From contig DDVX01000012.1 of the NCBI GenBank assembly GCA_002345575.1, positions 252,788 to 316,787 on the forward strand: DNA of 64,000 nucleotides, written 5' to 3'. The number at the start of each line of letters is the position of its first letter. The first letter of the stretch is position 1. This document shows positions 26,009 to 35,463 of the stretch, piece by piece. The notes beneath the pieces are model-generated. The model ran no database searches. It was not told the origin of the DNA and saw only the letters and a program-made list of their open reading frames with translations. The DNA comes from Stutzerimonas stutzeri (lineage in GTDB: Bacteria > Pseudomonadota > Gammaproteobacteria > Pseudomonadales > Pseudomonadaceae). Both the position numbers and the translations under genes were made by a program.

Positions 26009-27394
26009 CTAGCCAGGTTCCAGCATGGTTTCGGGGCGCACCCACTGGTCGAACTCCTCATCGCTGAGGTAGCCAAGTTGCAATGCTGCTTCGCGCAGGG
26101 TGGTGCCTTCGGCATAGGCTTTCTTGGCGATTTCCGCCGCTTTGTCGTAGCCGATATGCGGGTTCAGTGCCGTTACCAGCATCAGGCCGCGCTCCAGGTG
26201 TTCGGCCATGCGCTCGGGGTCCGGCTCCATACCGACGATGCAGTGACTGTTGAAGTTGCGACAGCCATCGGCCAGCAGGCGAATCGATTCCAGCAGGTTG
26301 TGGATGATCACCGGCTTGAACACGTTGAGCTGCAGGTGCCCCTGGCTCGCAGCGAAGCCGATGGTCACGTCGTTACCCATCACCTGGCAGGCGAGCATCG
26401 ACAGCGCCTCGCACTGAGTCGGATTGACCTTGCCGGGCATGATCGAGCTGCCCGGCTCGTTGGCCGGCAGGCGCACTTCGGCAAAACCACCACGGGGGCC
26501 GGAGCCGAGCAGGCGCAGGTCGTTGGCGATCTTCATCAGTGCCACAGCCAGAGTTTTCAGCGCGCCGGACAGAGCCACCAGCGGCTCATGCCCGGCCAGC
26601 GCGGCGAACTTGTTCGGCGCCGATACGAAAGGCAGGCCTGACAGCGCCGCCAGTTCCGCCGCGATGGCATCGGCAAAGCCCTGCGGTGCGTTGAGCCCAG
26701 TGCCAACGGCGGTACCGCCCTGGGCCAGCTCATAGACGGCCGGCATCGTCTGGCGGATGGCGCGCTCGGCTATGTCCAGCTGCGCGACGAATGCCGACAA
26801 CTCCTGGCCGAAGGTGACAGGTGTTGCGTCCATCATGTGTGTGCGCCCGGTTTTCACCAGCTTGCCATGGCGCGCCGCCTGCTCGGCCAAGCCGCCGGAC
26901 AGCTCGGCGATGGCAGGCACTAACTGGTCGTGTACCGCCTTGGCAGCTGCAATGTGCATGGCGGTAGGGAAACAGTCATTGGAGCTTTGCGCGCGGTTGA
27001 CGTGATCGTTCGGGTGCACCGGGCTTTTGCCGCCACGGGTGCCACCGGCTAGCTCGTTGGCGCGCCCGGCGATCACTTCGTTGACGTTCATGTTGCTCTG
27101 CGTGCCGCTGCCGGTTTGCCAGACCACCAGGGGGAACTGCTCGTCGTGCTGGCCGTGAAGGATCTCGTCAGCAGCCTGCTCGATCAGCCGGGCAACATCC
27201 GGCGGCAGGTCGCCGATGCGGTCATTGACCCGCGCCGCCGCCTTTTTGATCAGCGCCAGCGCGTGGCACACGGCCAACGGCATGCGCTGATCGCCGATGG
27301 CAAAGTTGCTGATCGAGCGCTGGGTCTGTGCACCCCAGTAGGCCTGTTCCGGTACTTCAACAGGGCCGAGGCTGTCGGTTTCGGTGCGGGTCAT
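26009..27394 (-). CDS. fumC: Class II (iron-independent) fumarate hydratase FumC
   Basis: Reversibly hydrates fumarate to malate in the citric acid cycle without an Fe-S cluster, typical of the oxidative-stress or iron-limited isozyme. The fumarase/aspartase signature GSSIMPGKVNP is present near residue 317, with GSGTQSNMNVNEV, SSNDCFPTAMH and TGRTHMMDATP earlier. Start MTRTETDSLGPVEV at 27394 has GGAG six bases upstream. 461 residues. It is monocistronic, divergent from a DUF2059 gene, with 156 bp of shared promoter region. Confidence 0.95.
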   Translation of the reverse strand: MTRTETDSLGPVEVPEQAYWGAQTQRSISNFAIGDQRMPLAVCHALALIKKAAARVNDRIGDLPPDVARLIEQAADEILHGQHDEQFPLVVWQTGSGTQSNMNVNEVIAGRANELAGGTRGGKSPVHPNDHVNRAQSSNDCFPTAMHIAAAKAVHDQLVPAIAELSGGLAEQAARHGKLVKTGRTHMMDATPVTFGQELSAFVAQLDIAERAIRQTMPAVYELAQGGTAVGTGLNAPQGFADAIAAELAALSGLPFVSAPNKFAALAGHEPLVALSGALKTLAVALMKIANDLRLLGSGPRGGFAEVRLPANEPGSSIMPGKVNPTQCEALSMLACQVMGNDVTIGFAASQGHLQLNVFKPVIIHNLLESIRLLADGCRNFNSHCIVGMEPDPERMAEHLERGLMLVTALNPHIGYDKAAEIAKKAYAEGTTLREAALQLGYLSDEEFDQWVRPETMLEPG

Positions 27395-27550
27395 GCCGTA
27401 CTCCATACGAAAAGGTAAGGTCTAGCCTAGTTAGGTCGCCCGGAACCGGCCCAGGTTCAATTGGCCGGTCTGCCGTTCCTTGAGAGATTGGAACTCCACG
27501 CGCAGAATGTGTCCACTGAGGCACTTCTATCGCCTTCCAAGGATCATTCA

Positions 27551-28060
27551 ATGCACATTTTTCGTATAGCTGGCCTCTGCGGCGCAATCTCACTCGCGCT
27601 GTTGAGCGCTCATGTCAGCGCCGACCAGGCCAGCCACGCCGCCAAGGCCGAGCGCTTCCTCGAGCTGGTCGGAGCTAACCGCCTGACCGTGCCAGTGTAT
27701 GCTCAAGTCCAGCAGATGTTCGCCGAGCGCTTTACCCAGACGCAGGCGCCGGAAAGCAAGCGTGCGCAGCTGGAAAGCTACCAGTCCAAGGCCGACGCCG
27801 TGCTTGATCGGGAGATCGGCTGGAACAAGCTGAAGCCCGATCTGGTTGCGCTCTACAGCGAAGCGTTCAGCGAGCAGGAACTGGCCGAACTGAACGAATT
27901 CTATGCATCCGAGCTGGGCAAGAAGGTGCTGGCCAGATTGCCGCAACTCAATGCGCGCTCGGCGCAGCTGACCCAGGCCCGGCTTGAAGGTGCGGTGCCC
28001 GAGGTGAACAAGCTGCTGGCGGACATGACCGCCGAACTCGATACCCAGAAAAAGCCCTGA
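27551..28060 (+). CDS. DUF2059 exported protein
   Basis: A 169-residue protein with an N-terminal signal peptide (MHIFRIAGLCGAISLALLSAHVSA by eye) and a helical DUF2059 domain (LVALYSEAFSEQELAELNEFYASELGKKV). Function unknown; such proteins are periplasmic. ATG 27551 has AGGA eight bases upstream. It is followed by a bolA gene after 15 bp, so the two are probably co-transcribed and share the terminator at 28426. Confidence 0.87.
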   Translation: MHIFRIAGLCGAISLALLSAHVSADQASHAAKAERFLELVGANRLTVPVYAQVQQMFAERFTQTQAPESKRAQLESYQSKADAVLDREIGWNKLKPDLVALYSEAFSEQELAELNEFYASELGKKVLARLPQLNARSAQLTQARLEGAVPEVNKLLADMTAELDTQKKP

Positions 28061-28075
28061 TGGAGTTGGCTAGGC

Positions 28076-28372
28076 ATGAGCAAATTGAACACGATTGAAG
28101 GCGCCCTGCAGGCGCTGCAACCCGAGCATCTGCAGGTGCTCGATGAAAGCCATATGCACAGCCGCGGTCAGGAGACTCACTACAAGGCGGTGATCGTCAG
28201 CGAGCAGTTTGCCGGCCTCAATCCCGTCAAGCGTCACCAGAAGGCCTATGCAGCCATGGGCGAGCTGATGCAGCAGATCCATGCTCTGGCACTGCACACC
28301 TATACGCCTGAAGAATGGCAGCAGCAAAGTGTCGTGCCGGCTTCGCCGGTGTGCGCAGGTGGGCATAAATAG
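28076..28372 (+). CDS. BolA-family protein
   Basis: A 98-residue BolA/IbaG-type protein. The conserved LNPVKRHQKAY segment contains the invariant histidine used with monothiol glutaredoxins to bind a [2Fe-2S] cluster, and SHMHSRGQETHYKAVIVSEQF is the preceding conserved strand-loop. BolA proteins act in iron-sulfur trafficking and, in E. coli, in morphology and stress gene control. It is the second gene after the DUF2059 gene, with a terminator 54 bp beyond. Confidence 0.92.
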   Translation: MSKLNTIEGALQALQPEHLQVLDESHMHSRGQETHYKAVIVSEQFAGLNPVKRHQKAYAAMGELMQQIHALALHTYTPEEWQQQSVVPASPVCAGGHK

Positions 28373-28425
28373 CCGTTTGGCTGTCACCTGAGACACCTGC
28401 GCCTTTGTTGATAGAATTGCGCACC

Positions 28426-28455
28426 GCGCCGGCTCACGCCGGCGCTGCCTTTTTT
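28426..28455 (+). terminator. Rho-independent terminator after bolA
   Basis: An 8-bp G/C stem (GCGCCGGC / GCCGGCGC) with a TCAC loop, then TGCC and a run of six T, 54 bases after the bolA stop. Confidence 0.88.
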
Positions 28456-28504
28456 GCATTCCCGGTCCGTCCTTTACGAGGATGACCACTGGAGGAAGTC
28501 CCGC

Positions 28505-29440
28505 ATGACCCAGAAAGTCGTCGTCGCGGCGCTGTACAAGTTCGTTTCTCTGCCGGACTACGTCGCGTTACGTGAACCCCTGCTCAATGCCCTGGAAGCC
28601 AATGGCATCAAGGGCACACTGCTGCTCGCCGAGGAAGGCATCAATGGCACCGTTGCCGGTAGCCGTGAAGGAATCGATGCGCTGCTCGCTTGGTTCGGCA
28701 CCGATCCGCGTCTGGCCGATATCGACCACAAGGAATCTCGCTGCGACGAGCCACCGTTCTACCGCACCAAGGTCAAGCTGAAGAAGGAGATCGTCACCCT
28801 CGGCGTACCTGGCGTCGATCCCAGCCAGCGGGTCGGAACCTATGTCGAGCCGAAGGACTGGAACGCCCTGATCGACGATCCCGAGGTGCTGCTGATCGAT
28901 ACCCGCAACGACTACGAGGTGGCCATCGGTACCTTCGAAGGCGCGATCGACCCGCAGACCAAGTCCTTCCGCGAGTTTCCCGAGTACATCAAGGCCCATT
29001 ACGACCCGGCGAAGCATAAGAAGGTGGCGATGTTCTGCACCGGCGGCATCCGCTGCGAGAAGGCCTCAAGCTACATGTTGGGCGAGGGTTTTGAGGAGGT
29101 TTATCACCTCAAGGGCGGCATCCTCAAATATCTGGAGGAAGTGCCCGAGGACGAAACTCGCTGGCGCGGCGACTGCTATGTGTTCGACAACCGGGTGACC
29201 GTGCGTCACGATCTCAGCGAGGGCGATTTCGACCAATGCCACGCTTGCCGTACACCGGTTTCCGTGGAAGATCGCCAGTCGGAGCATTACGCCCCCGGTA
29301 TCAGCTGCCCGTATTGCTGGGATACGCTGAGCGAAAAAACCCGCACCAGCGCCCGTGAGCGGCAAAAGCAGATCGAGCTGGCGCTCAAGCGCAACCAGCC
29401 ACATCCCATCGGTCACAACTACCGCAAGCAGGGTGCGTGA
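28505..29440 (+). CDS. trhO: tRNA uridine(34) hydroxylase TrhO (rhodanese family, YceA-like)
   Basis: Catalyses oxygen-dependent 5-hydroxylation of U34 in tRNAs, the first step to cmo5U/mo5U. The N-terminal acylphosphatase-like domain (EEGINGTVAGSREGIDALL) is followed by a rhodanese domain with catalytic-loop Cys178 in FCTGGIRCEK and a zinc-like Cys-rich C-terminal part (CHACRTPVS, CPYCWDTLS). ATG 28505 has GGAGGAAG at ideal spacing. 311 residues. It leads a same-strand group with the FrnE-type gene (22-bp gap) and ABC exporter. Confidence 0.93.
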   Translation: MTQKVVVAALYKFVSLPDYVALREPLLNALEANGIKGTLLLAEEGINGTVAGSREGIDALLAWFGTDPRLADIDHKESRCDEPPFYRTKVKLKKEIVTLGVPGVDPSQRVGTYVEPKDWNALIDDPEVLLIDTRNDYEVAIGTFEGAIDPQTKSFREFPEYIKAHYDPAKHKKVAMFCTGGIRCEKASSYMLGEGFEEVYHLKGGILKYLEEVPEDETRWRGDCYVFDNRVTVRHDLSEGDFDQCHACRTPVSVEDRQSEHYAPGISCPYCWDTLSEKTRTSARERQKQIELALKRNQPHPIGHNYRKQGA

Positions 29441-29462
29441 CGAAACGGGTCGAGGAGTACCG

Positions 29463-30095
29463 ATGAGCACCCGACTGATCTATGTGATGGACCCCATGTG
29501 CTCCTGGTGCTGGGGTTTTGCGCCGGTGGCCCAAGCATTGGCGGAGCAGGCAAGAGCCTGCGGCATCGGGATGCAATTGGTGGTCGGCGGCCTGCGCCGC
29601 GAACGGCTGGCCATGGACGGCGCTGGACGCGAACGTACCCTGTCCTATTGGCGTGCGGTTCATGAGGCCAGCGCACAGCCCTTCGACCTCGAACAAGGTT
29701 TGCCCGACGGCTTGATATACGACACCGAACCTGCCTGTCGTGCGTTGGTAGCCGCGCGCAGCCTCGATGAGCCAAGCGTCTGGCCGCTGGCGCTGCGTAT
29801 CCAGCAGGCTTTCTACGTGGAGCGCTGCGACGTCACCCAACCACAACGGCTGGTGGAGCTGGCCGAGGCCAGCGGGCTGTCGCGTGGTGAGTTTGCCGAC
29901 CGTTTCGATTCCCAGGCCATTCGCGACGCCACCGCGGGGGATTTCGACTGGGCGCGCAACCTTGGCATCGCCGGGTTTCCAACCCTACTCGCTGAACACG
30001 ATGGGCAGCTGGCGCTGCTGACCAATGGCTACCAGCCATTGGCGGCGCTGGAGCCGTTGCTATCACGCTGGTTGGAGCGCAACGCGCATGCCTGA
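29463..30095 (+). CDS. DsbA-family thioredoxin-fold protein (FrnE-like)
   Basis: A 210-residue cytoplasmic thioredoxin-fold protein with redox motif Cys13-Ser-Trp-Cys16 in DPMCSWCWGFAP, the cis-Pro region GIAGFPTLL and an inserted helical domain, as in FrnE and 2-hydroxychromene-2-carboxylate isomerase-like proteins. No signal peptide. ATG 29463 has GAGGAG upstream. Its stop overlaps the ABC transporter start by eight bases. The redox substrate is unknown. Confidence 0.87.
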   Translation: MSTRLIYVMDPMCSWCWGFAPVAQALAEQARACGIGMQLVVGGLRRERLAMDGAGRERTLSYWRAVHEASAQPFDLEQGLPDGLIYDTEPACRALVAARSLDEPSVWPLALRIQQAFYVERCDVTQPQRLVELAEASGLSRGEFADRFDSQAIRDATAGDFDWARNLGIAGFPTLLAEHDGQLALLTNGYQPLAALEPLLSRWLERNAHA

Positions 30096-31869
30096 TCAGC
30101 TCAGCTGGGCGGAGATTCGCCGTCTTGCGCTGCATCACCGCAAGGCACTGATCGTGGCCAATCTGATCGCCGTGCTGGCGACCCTGAGCAGCGTGCCCAT
30201 TCCCTTGTTGCTACCGTTGCTGGTCGATGAAGTGTTGCTCGGTGACGGCAACACGGCGCTGCAGATCATGGACCGCTTCCTGCCCGCAGACTGGCAGACG
30301 GCGGTCGGTTATATCGGCCTGATGCTTTGCCTGACGCTGCTGCTGCGCGGCTCTGCGCTGGTGTTCAACGTGCTGCAGGCGCGGCTGTTCGCGCGGTTGT
30401 CGAAGGATATCGTTTACCGTATCCGCATCCGCCTTATCGAACGCCTCAAGCGCATCGCCCTGGCCGAATACGAAAGCCTCGGCGGCGGCACGGTGGCGGC
30501 GCACTTGGTCACTGACCTGGAGACCATCGACAAATTCGTCGGTGAAACCCTCAGCCGTCTGCTGGTGGCACTGCTGTCGATTGTCGGCACTGCGGCGATC
30601 CTGCTGTGGATGCACTGGCAACTGGCGCTGCTGATCCTGCTGTTCAATCCGCTGGTGATCTACGCCACGGTGCAGCTGGGCAAGCGCGTCAAGCACCTGA
30701 AGAAACTGGAAAACGACAGCACCTCGCGCTTCACTCAGGCACTCACCGAAACGCTGGATGCAATCCAGGAAGTGCGTGCCGGCAACCGCCAGGGCTTCTT
30801 CCTCGGTCGGCTGGGGTTCAAGGCCCGCGAGGTACGCGACCATGCGGTGGCTTCGCAGTGGAAGACCGATGCCTCCAATCGCGCCAGCGGTCTACTGTTC
30901 CAGTTCGGTATCGACGTGTTCCGCGCCGCGGCGATGCTCACGGTGCTGCTCTCTGATCTGTCCATCGGGCAGATGCTGGCGGTGTTTAGCTACCTCTGGT
31001 TCATGATCGGCCCTGTGGAGCAGCTGCTCAGTTTGCAATACGCCTTCTATGCCGCCGGCGGCGCGCTGACGCGAATCAATCAGTTGCTGGCACGGGCCGA
31101 CGAGCCGCAGTACGAGGGTGGCTGCAACCCTTTTGCGAGCAGCCGCACGGTGGGCATCGAGGTGCGCGGGCTGCATTTCTCCTATCAGGACGAGCCGGTG
31201 CTGGAAGGGCTGGATCTGAGCATCGCACCTGGCGAGAAGGTCGCCATCGTCGGCGCCAGCGGTGGCGGCAAGAGCACCTTGGTGCAATTGCTGCTGGGGC
31301 TGTATCGCGCCCAGACCGGGGAGATTCGCTACGGCGGCGCCACTCTGGAACAGATCGGTCTGGACTGCGTGCGCGAGCATGTCGCGGTGGTGATGCAGCA
31401 CCCGGCGCTGTTCAACGATACCGTGCGCGCCAACCTGCTGATGGGCCGCGAGCGTGACGATGAGGCTTGCTGGCACGCGCTGGAAATCGCCCAGCTGTCT
31501 GACACTATCCATCAGTTGCCCGAGGGGCTGGACAGCATTGTCGGACGCTCAGGCGTGCGCCTTTCAGGTGGCCAGCGACAGCGGCTGGCAGTCGCGCGGA
31601 TGATTCTCGCCGACCCCAGCGTGGTGATTCTCGACGAAGCTACCTCGGCCCTGGACAGCGCTACCGAATATGCACTGCACCAGGCGCTGAATCGCTTCCT
31701 CAAGGGGCGCACAACGCTGATCATCGCGCATCGTCTGTCAGCGGTGAAACAGGCCGACCGAGTGCTGGTCTTCGATGGCGGGCGCATCGCCGAGCAGGGC
31801 GAGCATTTGCAGCTGATTGCCGAAGGGGGGCTCTACGCCCGGCTGTATGGGCATTTACAGCAGCATTAA
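30088..31869 (+). CDS. ABC exporter (fused permease and ATPase, MsbA/MdlB type)
   Basis: A 593-residue half-transporter. The N-terminal type-I export domain has about six helices (residues about 20-310). The ATPase has Walker A GASGGGKST (about 389-397), Q-loop VVMQHPALFN, signature RLSGGQRQRL near 491, Walker B VVILDEATSALD near 511 and the H-loop IIAHRLS. Family members export lipids, peptides or drugs; the substrate here is unknown. ATG 30088 lies inside the end of the FrnE-type gene, implying coupled translation. Confidence 0.9.
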   Translation: MPDQLSWAEIRRLALHHRKALIVANLIAVLATLSSVPIPLLLPLLVDEVLLGDGNTALQIMDRFLPADWQTAVGYIGLMLCLTLLLRGSALVFNVLQARLFARLSKDIVYRIRIRLIERLKRIALAEYESLGGGTVAAHLVTDLETIDKFVGETLSRLLVALLSIVGTAAILLWMHWQLALLILLFNPLVIYATVQLGKRVKHLKKLENDSTSRFTQALTETLDAIQEVRAGNRQGFFLGRLGFKAREVRDHAVASQWKTDASNRASGLLFQFGIDVFRAAAMLTVLLSDLSIGQMLAVFSYLWFMIGPVEQLLSLQYAFYAAGGALTRINQLLARADEPQYEGGCNPFASSRTVGIEVRGLHFSYQDEPVLEGLDLSIAPGEKVAIVGASGGGKSTLVQLLLGLYRAQTGEIRYGGATLEQIGLDCVREHVAVVMQHPALFNDTVRANLLMGRERDDEACWHALEIAQLSDTIHQLPEGLDSIVGRSGVRLSGGQRQRLAVARMILADPSVVILDEATSALDSATEYALHQALNRFLKGRTTLIIAHRLSAVKQADRVLVFDGGRIAEQGEHLQLIAEGGLYARLYGHLQQH

Positions 31870-32024
31870 GGGATCGCGCCGCAACGCTAGTCAATTCGTC
31901 CGAATTATGGCGATAGGTTGTTGACGCTTTGCTGCGTCAGGGCCGGCAAAAGGCTATTATTCCGCTCCCGCTGCTGTCGCATATCCCGGCGACGCCGTTT
32001 TAACTCATTAGCAGGTTGCTCCTG

Positions 32025-33971
32025 ATGCAGTTCGATCTCTTCGCCAACCTTTCCGTCGGTAAAAAGCTGCTGGCCGGCTTTGCCATGGTCATTGCGCTAA
32101 CACTTGGTGTGGCCGGTACCGGTTTTTATGCGGTGGACTCGATCCTGACCCGCTCCGCACAGATGAACCAGCTCTCGCACATCAATGCTGCAATTCTCGA
32201 CGCCCGCGGCCAGGAGCGTGATTACGCATTGACCCGCCGGCCGGCATCCGCCGAAGCCTTGCGCGAAACGCTGAAGCGCCTCGATCAAGGGCTGATCGAG
32301 CTGGAGGCGCAGTACGTCGGTGATGAGCGAGCGCAACTGCGGCAGATTCGCAGCGATGCCGAAGTCTATGCCAAGCAGTTCAACGAGTACGGTTTTCTCA
32401 TCGACCGTGGCGCGCAGCTGCGCGAGCACATGGGCGAGGCGGCGCAGCTGAGCCGTGAAGAGTTCGAGTTCATCGAGCTGAGCATGTACGACGCTGTACG
32501 GTTGATGCGAATCGAAGGCAACCGGGTGCCAGGTAGTGACCCGCTGACCGTTGCCGAGGCGACGTCGGGTCTGACCAAGCGGATTCTCGATCTGCGCACC
32601 TACGAGAGCCTCTACATCGGCAACAGCTCACAGGCGGCGGTTGAGAGTTGGAACGAGGTTTTCGCCGAGGTGCAAAGCATCGGCGAAGGTCTCAAGCGCT
32701 GGCTCAATGAGGACCAGCAAACCACGATGGATGGGGCAATGGCGGCCATCGGCAACTATGAAAAGGCCTTTACCGAGTTCCGCGGTAACCGTGGTACGCG
32801 GGTTGCGCTGGAGCAGGCCATGGAGGGGCAGGCACGGCGTATCCTTGATGCAGCCGACCAGGCACTGGCCCAGGCGACAGCAGCCATGCAGACCCAGCGC
32901 AGCAATGCCTTCCTGCTGCTGGCAGTGATTACCGCCTTGGCGGCGCTGATCGGTATGGTCGCTGCCACGCTGATCTCGCGCATGATCGTGGTGCCGTTGC
33001 GCTACACCGTGCAGTTGGCGCAGCAGGTCGCTGGCGGTGACCTGACCCAGGCGCAGCGTGTTACCCGGCGCGATGAGCTCGGTCAGTTGCAGCAGGCCAT
33101 GGCCGACATGACGCAAAGTCTGCGCAGCCTGATCGGGCGCATCGGCGGTGGTGTCGGGCAGATTGCCACTGCCGCCGAACAGCTCTCTGCCGTGACAGCA
33201 CAGACCAGCGCCGGCGTGCAGAAGCAGCGTGTCGAAACCGAACAGGTGGTAACTGCCATTCACCAGATGTCTGCCACCGTCCAGGAAGTCGCACAGAACG
33301 CCGAGCAGGCGTCGCAAGCGGCAAACGAAGCCGACCGCCAGGCTCGCCAGGGCGACCTGGTGGTGCAGGATGCCGTCGTGCAGGTGGGCAACCTGGCCGG
33401 TGAGGTCGAAGAGTCGGCTAATGCCATCGAGGCGCTGCATGCCGAAAGTGGGCGCATCGGCAGCGTGCTTGAAGTGATTCGTGCAGTCGCTGAACAGACC
33501 AACCTGCTGGCACTCAACGCTGCCATCGAAGCCGCGCGTGCCGGCGAGCAGGGCCGCGGTTTTGCCGTGGTCGCCGATGAAGTGCGCGCACTGGCACGGC
33601 GTACCCATGATTCAACCGAGGAGATCGAAGGCCTGATCCGCAATCTGCAGCGCGTGGCGCAGGATGCGGTCGAAAAGATGCAGAGCAGCCGCAATCTCAC
33701 GCAGCGCACTGTGGAGCTGGCCAACGAGGCCGGTGTGGCGCTGGGGCGTATCACTGAGTCGGTGTCCACCATTGAGCAGATGAACCAGCAGATCGCCGCC
33801 GCCGCTGAGGAACAGAGTGCCGTGGCGGAAAACATCTCCGAGAGCGTGACCCGGGTACACGATATCGGCGAACAGAGCGCCAGTGCCAGCGAGCAGACGG
33901 CCAGCGCCAGCGCCGAGCTGGCGCGCCTGGGCACTGAGCTGCAGGCGCTGGTCAAGCAGTTCCGCACCTGA
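32025..33971 (+). CDS. Methyl-accepting chemotaxis protein with helical bimodular-type sensor
   Basis: A 648-residue chemoreceptor. TM1 is at about 11-38, a roughly 250-residue all-helical periplasmic domain follows, TM2 lies near 294-318, then HAMP (about 319-370) and the cytoplasmic signalling domain with hairpin tip VAEQTNLLALNAAIEAARAG (about 488-507). Sensor length and helicity fit the HBM class (McpS-like, binding TCA-cycle acids in P. putida); that ligand is inference. There is no C-terminal CheR-docking pentapeptide (it ends VKQFRT). ATG 32025 is preferred over TTG 32016. Confidence 0.9.
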   Translation: MQFDLFANLSVGKKLLAGFAMVIALTLGVAGTGFYAVDSILTRSAQMNQLSHINAAILDARGQERDYALTRRPASAEALRETLKRLDQGLIELEAQYVGDERAQLRQIRSDAEVYAKQFNEYGFLIDRGAQLREHMGEAAQLSREEFEFIELSMYDAVRLMRIEGNRVPGSDPLTVAEATSGLTKRILDLRTYESLYIGNSSQAAVESWNEVFAEVQSIGEGLKRWLNEDQQTTMDGAMAAIGNYEKAFTEFRGNRGTRVALEQAMEGQARRILDAADQALAQATAAMQTQRSNAFLLLAVITALAALIGMVAATLISRMIVVPLRYTVQLAQQVAGGDLTQAQRVTRRDELGQLQQAMADMTQSLRSLIGRIGGGVGQIATAAEQLSAVTAQTSAGVQKQRVETEQVVTAIHQMSATVQEVAQNAEQASQAANEADRQARQGDLVVQDAVVQVGNLAGEVEESANAIEALHAESGRIGSVLEVIRAVAEQTNLLALNAAIEAARAGEQGRGFAVVADEVRALARRTHDSTEEIEGLIRNLQRVAQDAVEKMQSSRNLTQRTVELANEAGVALGRITESVSTIEQMNQQIAAAAEEQSAVAENISESVTRVHDIGEQSASASEQTASASAELARLGTELQALVKQFRT

Positions 33972-33998
33972 TGCGGTAACCGCTTCATCGATGTCCCG

Positions 33999-34029
33999 GA
34001 CCCCGGCCTTGCGCCGGGGTCTTTGTTTC
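33999..34029 (+). terminator. Rho-independent terminator after the chemoreceptor gene
   Basis: A 9-bp stem (GACCCCGGC / GCCGGGGTC), a 5-base loop, then TTTGTTTCT, 28 bases after the stop. Confidence 0.88.
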
Positions 34030-34122
34030 TGAGGTGCTGAACTCCACGTGGGTGTGTCGATCTAGACAGATCACTGCGGTGGCATTTGCCTGTGGCCGTA
34101 GCCCTTGCGAGGAAGCTTGTTC

Positions 34123-35463
34123 ATGCGTACTGCCCCAACCACCGCCTCTGCGCCGGACGGTGACGACCAGACCCGTTTGCGGCGCGCCATTACCGGGCCG
34201 GCGCTGTTCCTGTTCATCCTTGGCGACGTGCTGGGCGCCGGAGTCTATGCGCTGGTGGGCAAGATTGCCGTGCAGGTGGGCGGTGCGGTCTGGGTGCCAC
34301 TGCTGGTGGCCTTGGGTTTCGCCTTACTCACCGCAGGTTCCTACGCGGAGCTGGTGACCAAGTACCCCAAGGCGGGAGGCTCGGCGGTGTTCGCCGAGCG
34401 TGCATTCGGCAGCCCCTTGCTGTCGTTTCTAGTCGGGTTCGCCATGCTTGCTGCTGCGGTGACCAGCGCGGCGGGCCTGTCGCTGGCCTTTGCTGGCGAT
34501 TATCTCGGCGCCTTCTTCGATACTCCGGCGGTGCCTACTGCACTGGTGTTTCTGCTACTGATCGCGCTGCTCAACGCGCGAGGTATCCGCGAGTCCATGG
34601 GCGCCAATATCGTTATGACGCTCATTGAGGTGTCCGGCCTGGTTCTGGTGATTGTGCTGGCCGCGCGCTTTGTGCTCGGCGGTGCGGGTGAGCCGGCGCG
34701 CGTTCTGGAGTTCACGCCGGGCATTTCACCGGCTGTGGCGGTGCTGGGCGCGGCGCTGCTAGCGTTCTATTCCTATGTCGGCTTCGAGGTGTCCGCCAAT
34801 GTCGCCGAGGAGGTCCGTGACGTGCGACGTGTCTACCCGCGAGCGCTTTTCGGCGCGCTGCTGGTGGCGGGGCTGATCTACCTGGGCGTCGGCTTGGCGG
34901 CTTCGGTGATACTGTCGCCGCAGGCTTTGGGTGAATCCTCGGCGCCTTTGCTGGATGTGGTGCGCGCGACGGGCTATGCCGTGCCGGAGAACCTTTTTGC
35001 GCTGATTGCCCTGATAGCCGTGGCCAACGGCGCACTGCTGACCATGATCATGGCCAGCCGACTGGCTTATGGGATGGCGGATCGCGGCTTGCTGCCGACG
35101 ATGCTGATCCGCGTACTGCCGGGGCGGCGCACGCCTTGGTTGGCCATTGTTCTGACGACCCTGGTGGCAATGCTGCTGACCGTGACTGGCAGTCTCTCGG
35201 TGCTGGCGGAGACGGTGGTGCTGCTGCTTCTGTTCGTCTTTATCGCGACCAACGTCGCCGTGCTGGTGCTGCGCAAGGACCGCATCGCCGAGCCGCACTT
35301 CCGCACGCCAACCATCATGCCGGTGCTGGCAATCCTCTCGTGCCTGCTACTGCTGGCCCAGCAGAGTGCTGGCACCTGGTTGCGTGCTGTCCTGCTGCTG
35401 GGCCTTGGCGTCCTGCTATACGGCATCGGTCGCTGGCAGGCACGGCGCCTTAGCGCCGGCTGA
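34123..35463 (+). CDS. APC-superfamily amino acid permease
   Basis: A 446-residue, roughly 12-helix permease of the amino acid-polyamine-organocation superfamily. The N-terminal helix motif GDVLGAGVYALVGKIAVQVG, the ELVTKYPKAGGSAVFAERAFG loop and FYSYVGFEVSANVAEEVRD are diagnostic. The substrate is unknown. ATG 34123 (MRTAPTT) has GAGGAAG about nine bases upstream; TTG 34105 and 34117 are in frame but less likely. Its stop overlaps the end of the convergent YdjM-type gene by 14 bases. Confidence 0.87.
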   Translation: MRTAPTTASAPDGDDQTRLRRAITGPALFLFILGDVLGAGVYALVGKIAVQVGGAVWVPLLVALGFALLTAGSYAELVTKYPKAGGSAVFAERAFGSPLLSFLVGFAMLAAAVTSAAGLSLAFAGDYLGAFFDTPAVPTALVFLLLIALLNARGIRESMGANIVMTLIEVSGLVLVIVLAARFVLGGAGEPARVLEFTPGISPAVAVLGAALLAFYSYVGFEVSANVAEEVRDVRRVYPRALFGALLVAGLIYLGVGLAASVILSPQALGESSAPLLDVVRATGYAVPENLFALIALIAVANGALLTMIMASRLAYGMADRGLLPTMLIRVLPGRRTPWLAIVLTTLVAMLLTVTGSLSVLAETVVLLLLFVFIATNVAVLVLRKDRIAEPHFRTPTIMPVLAILSCLLLLAQQSAGTWLRAVLLLGLGVLLYGIGRWQARRLSAG

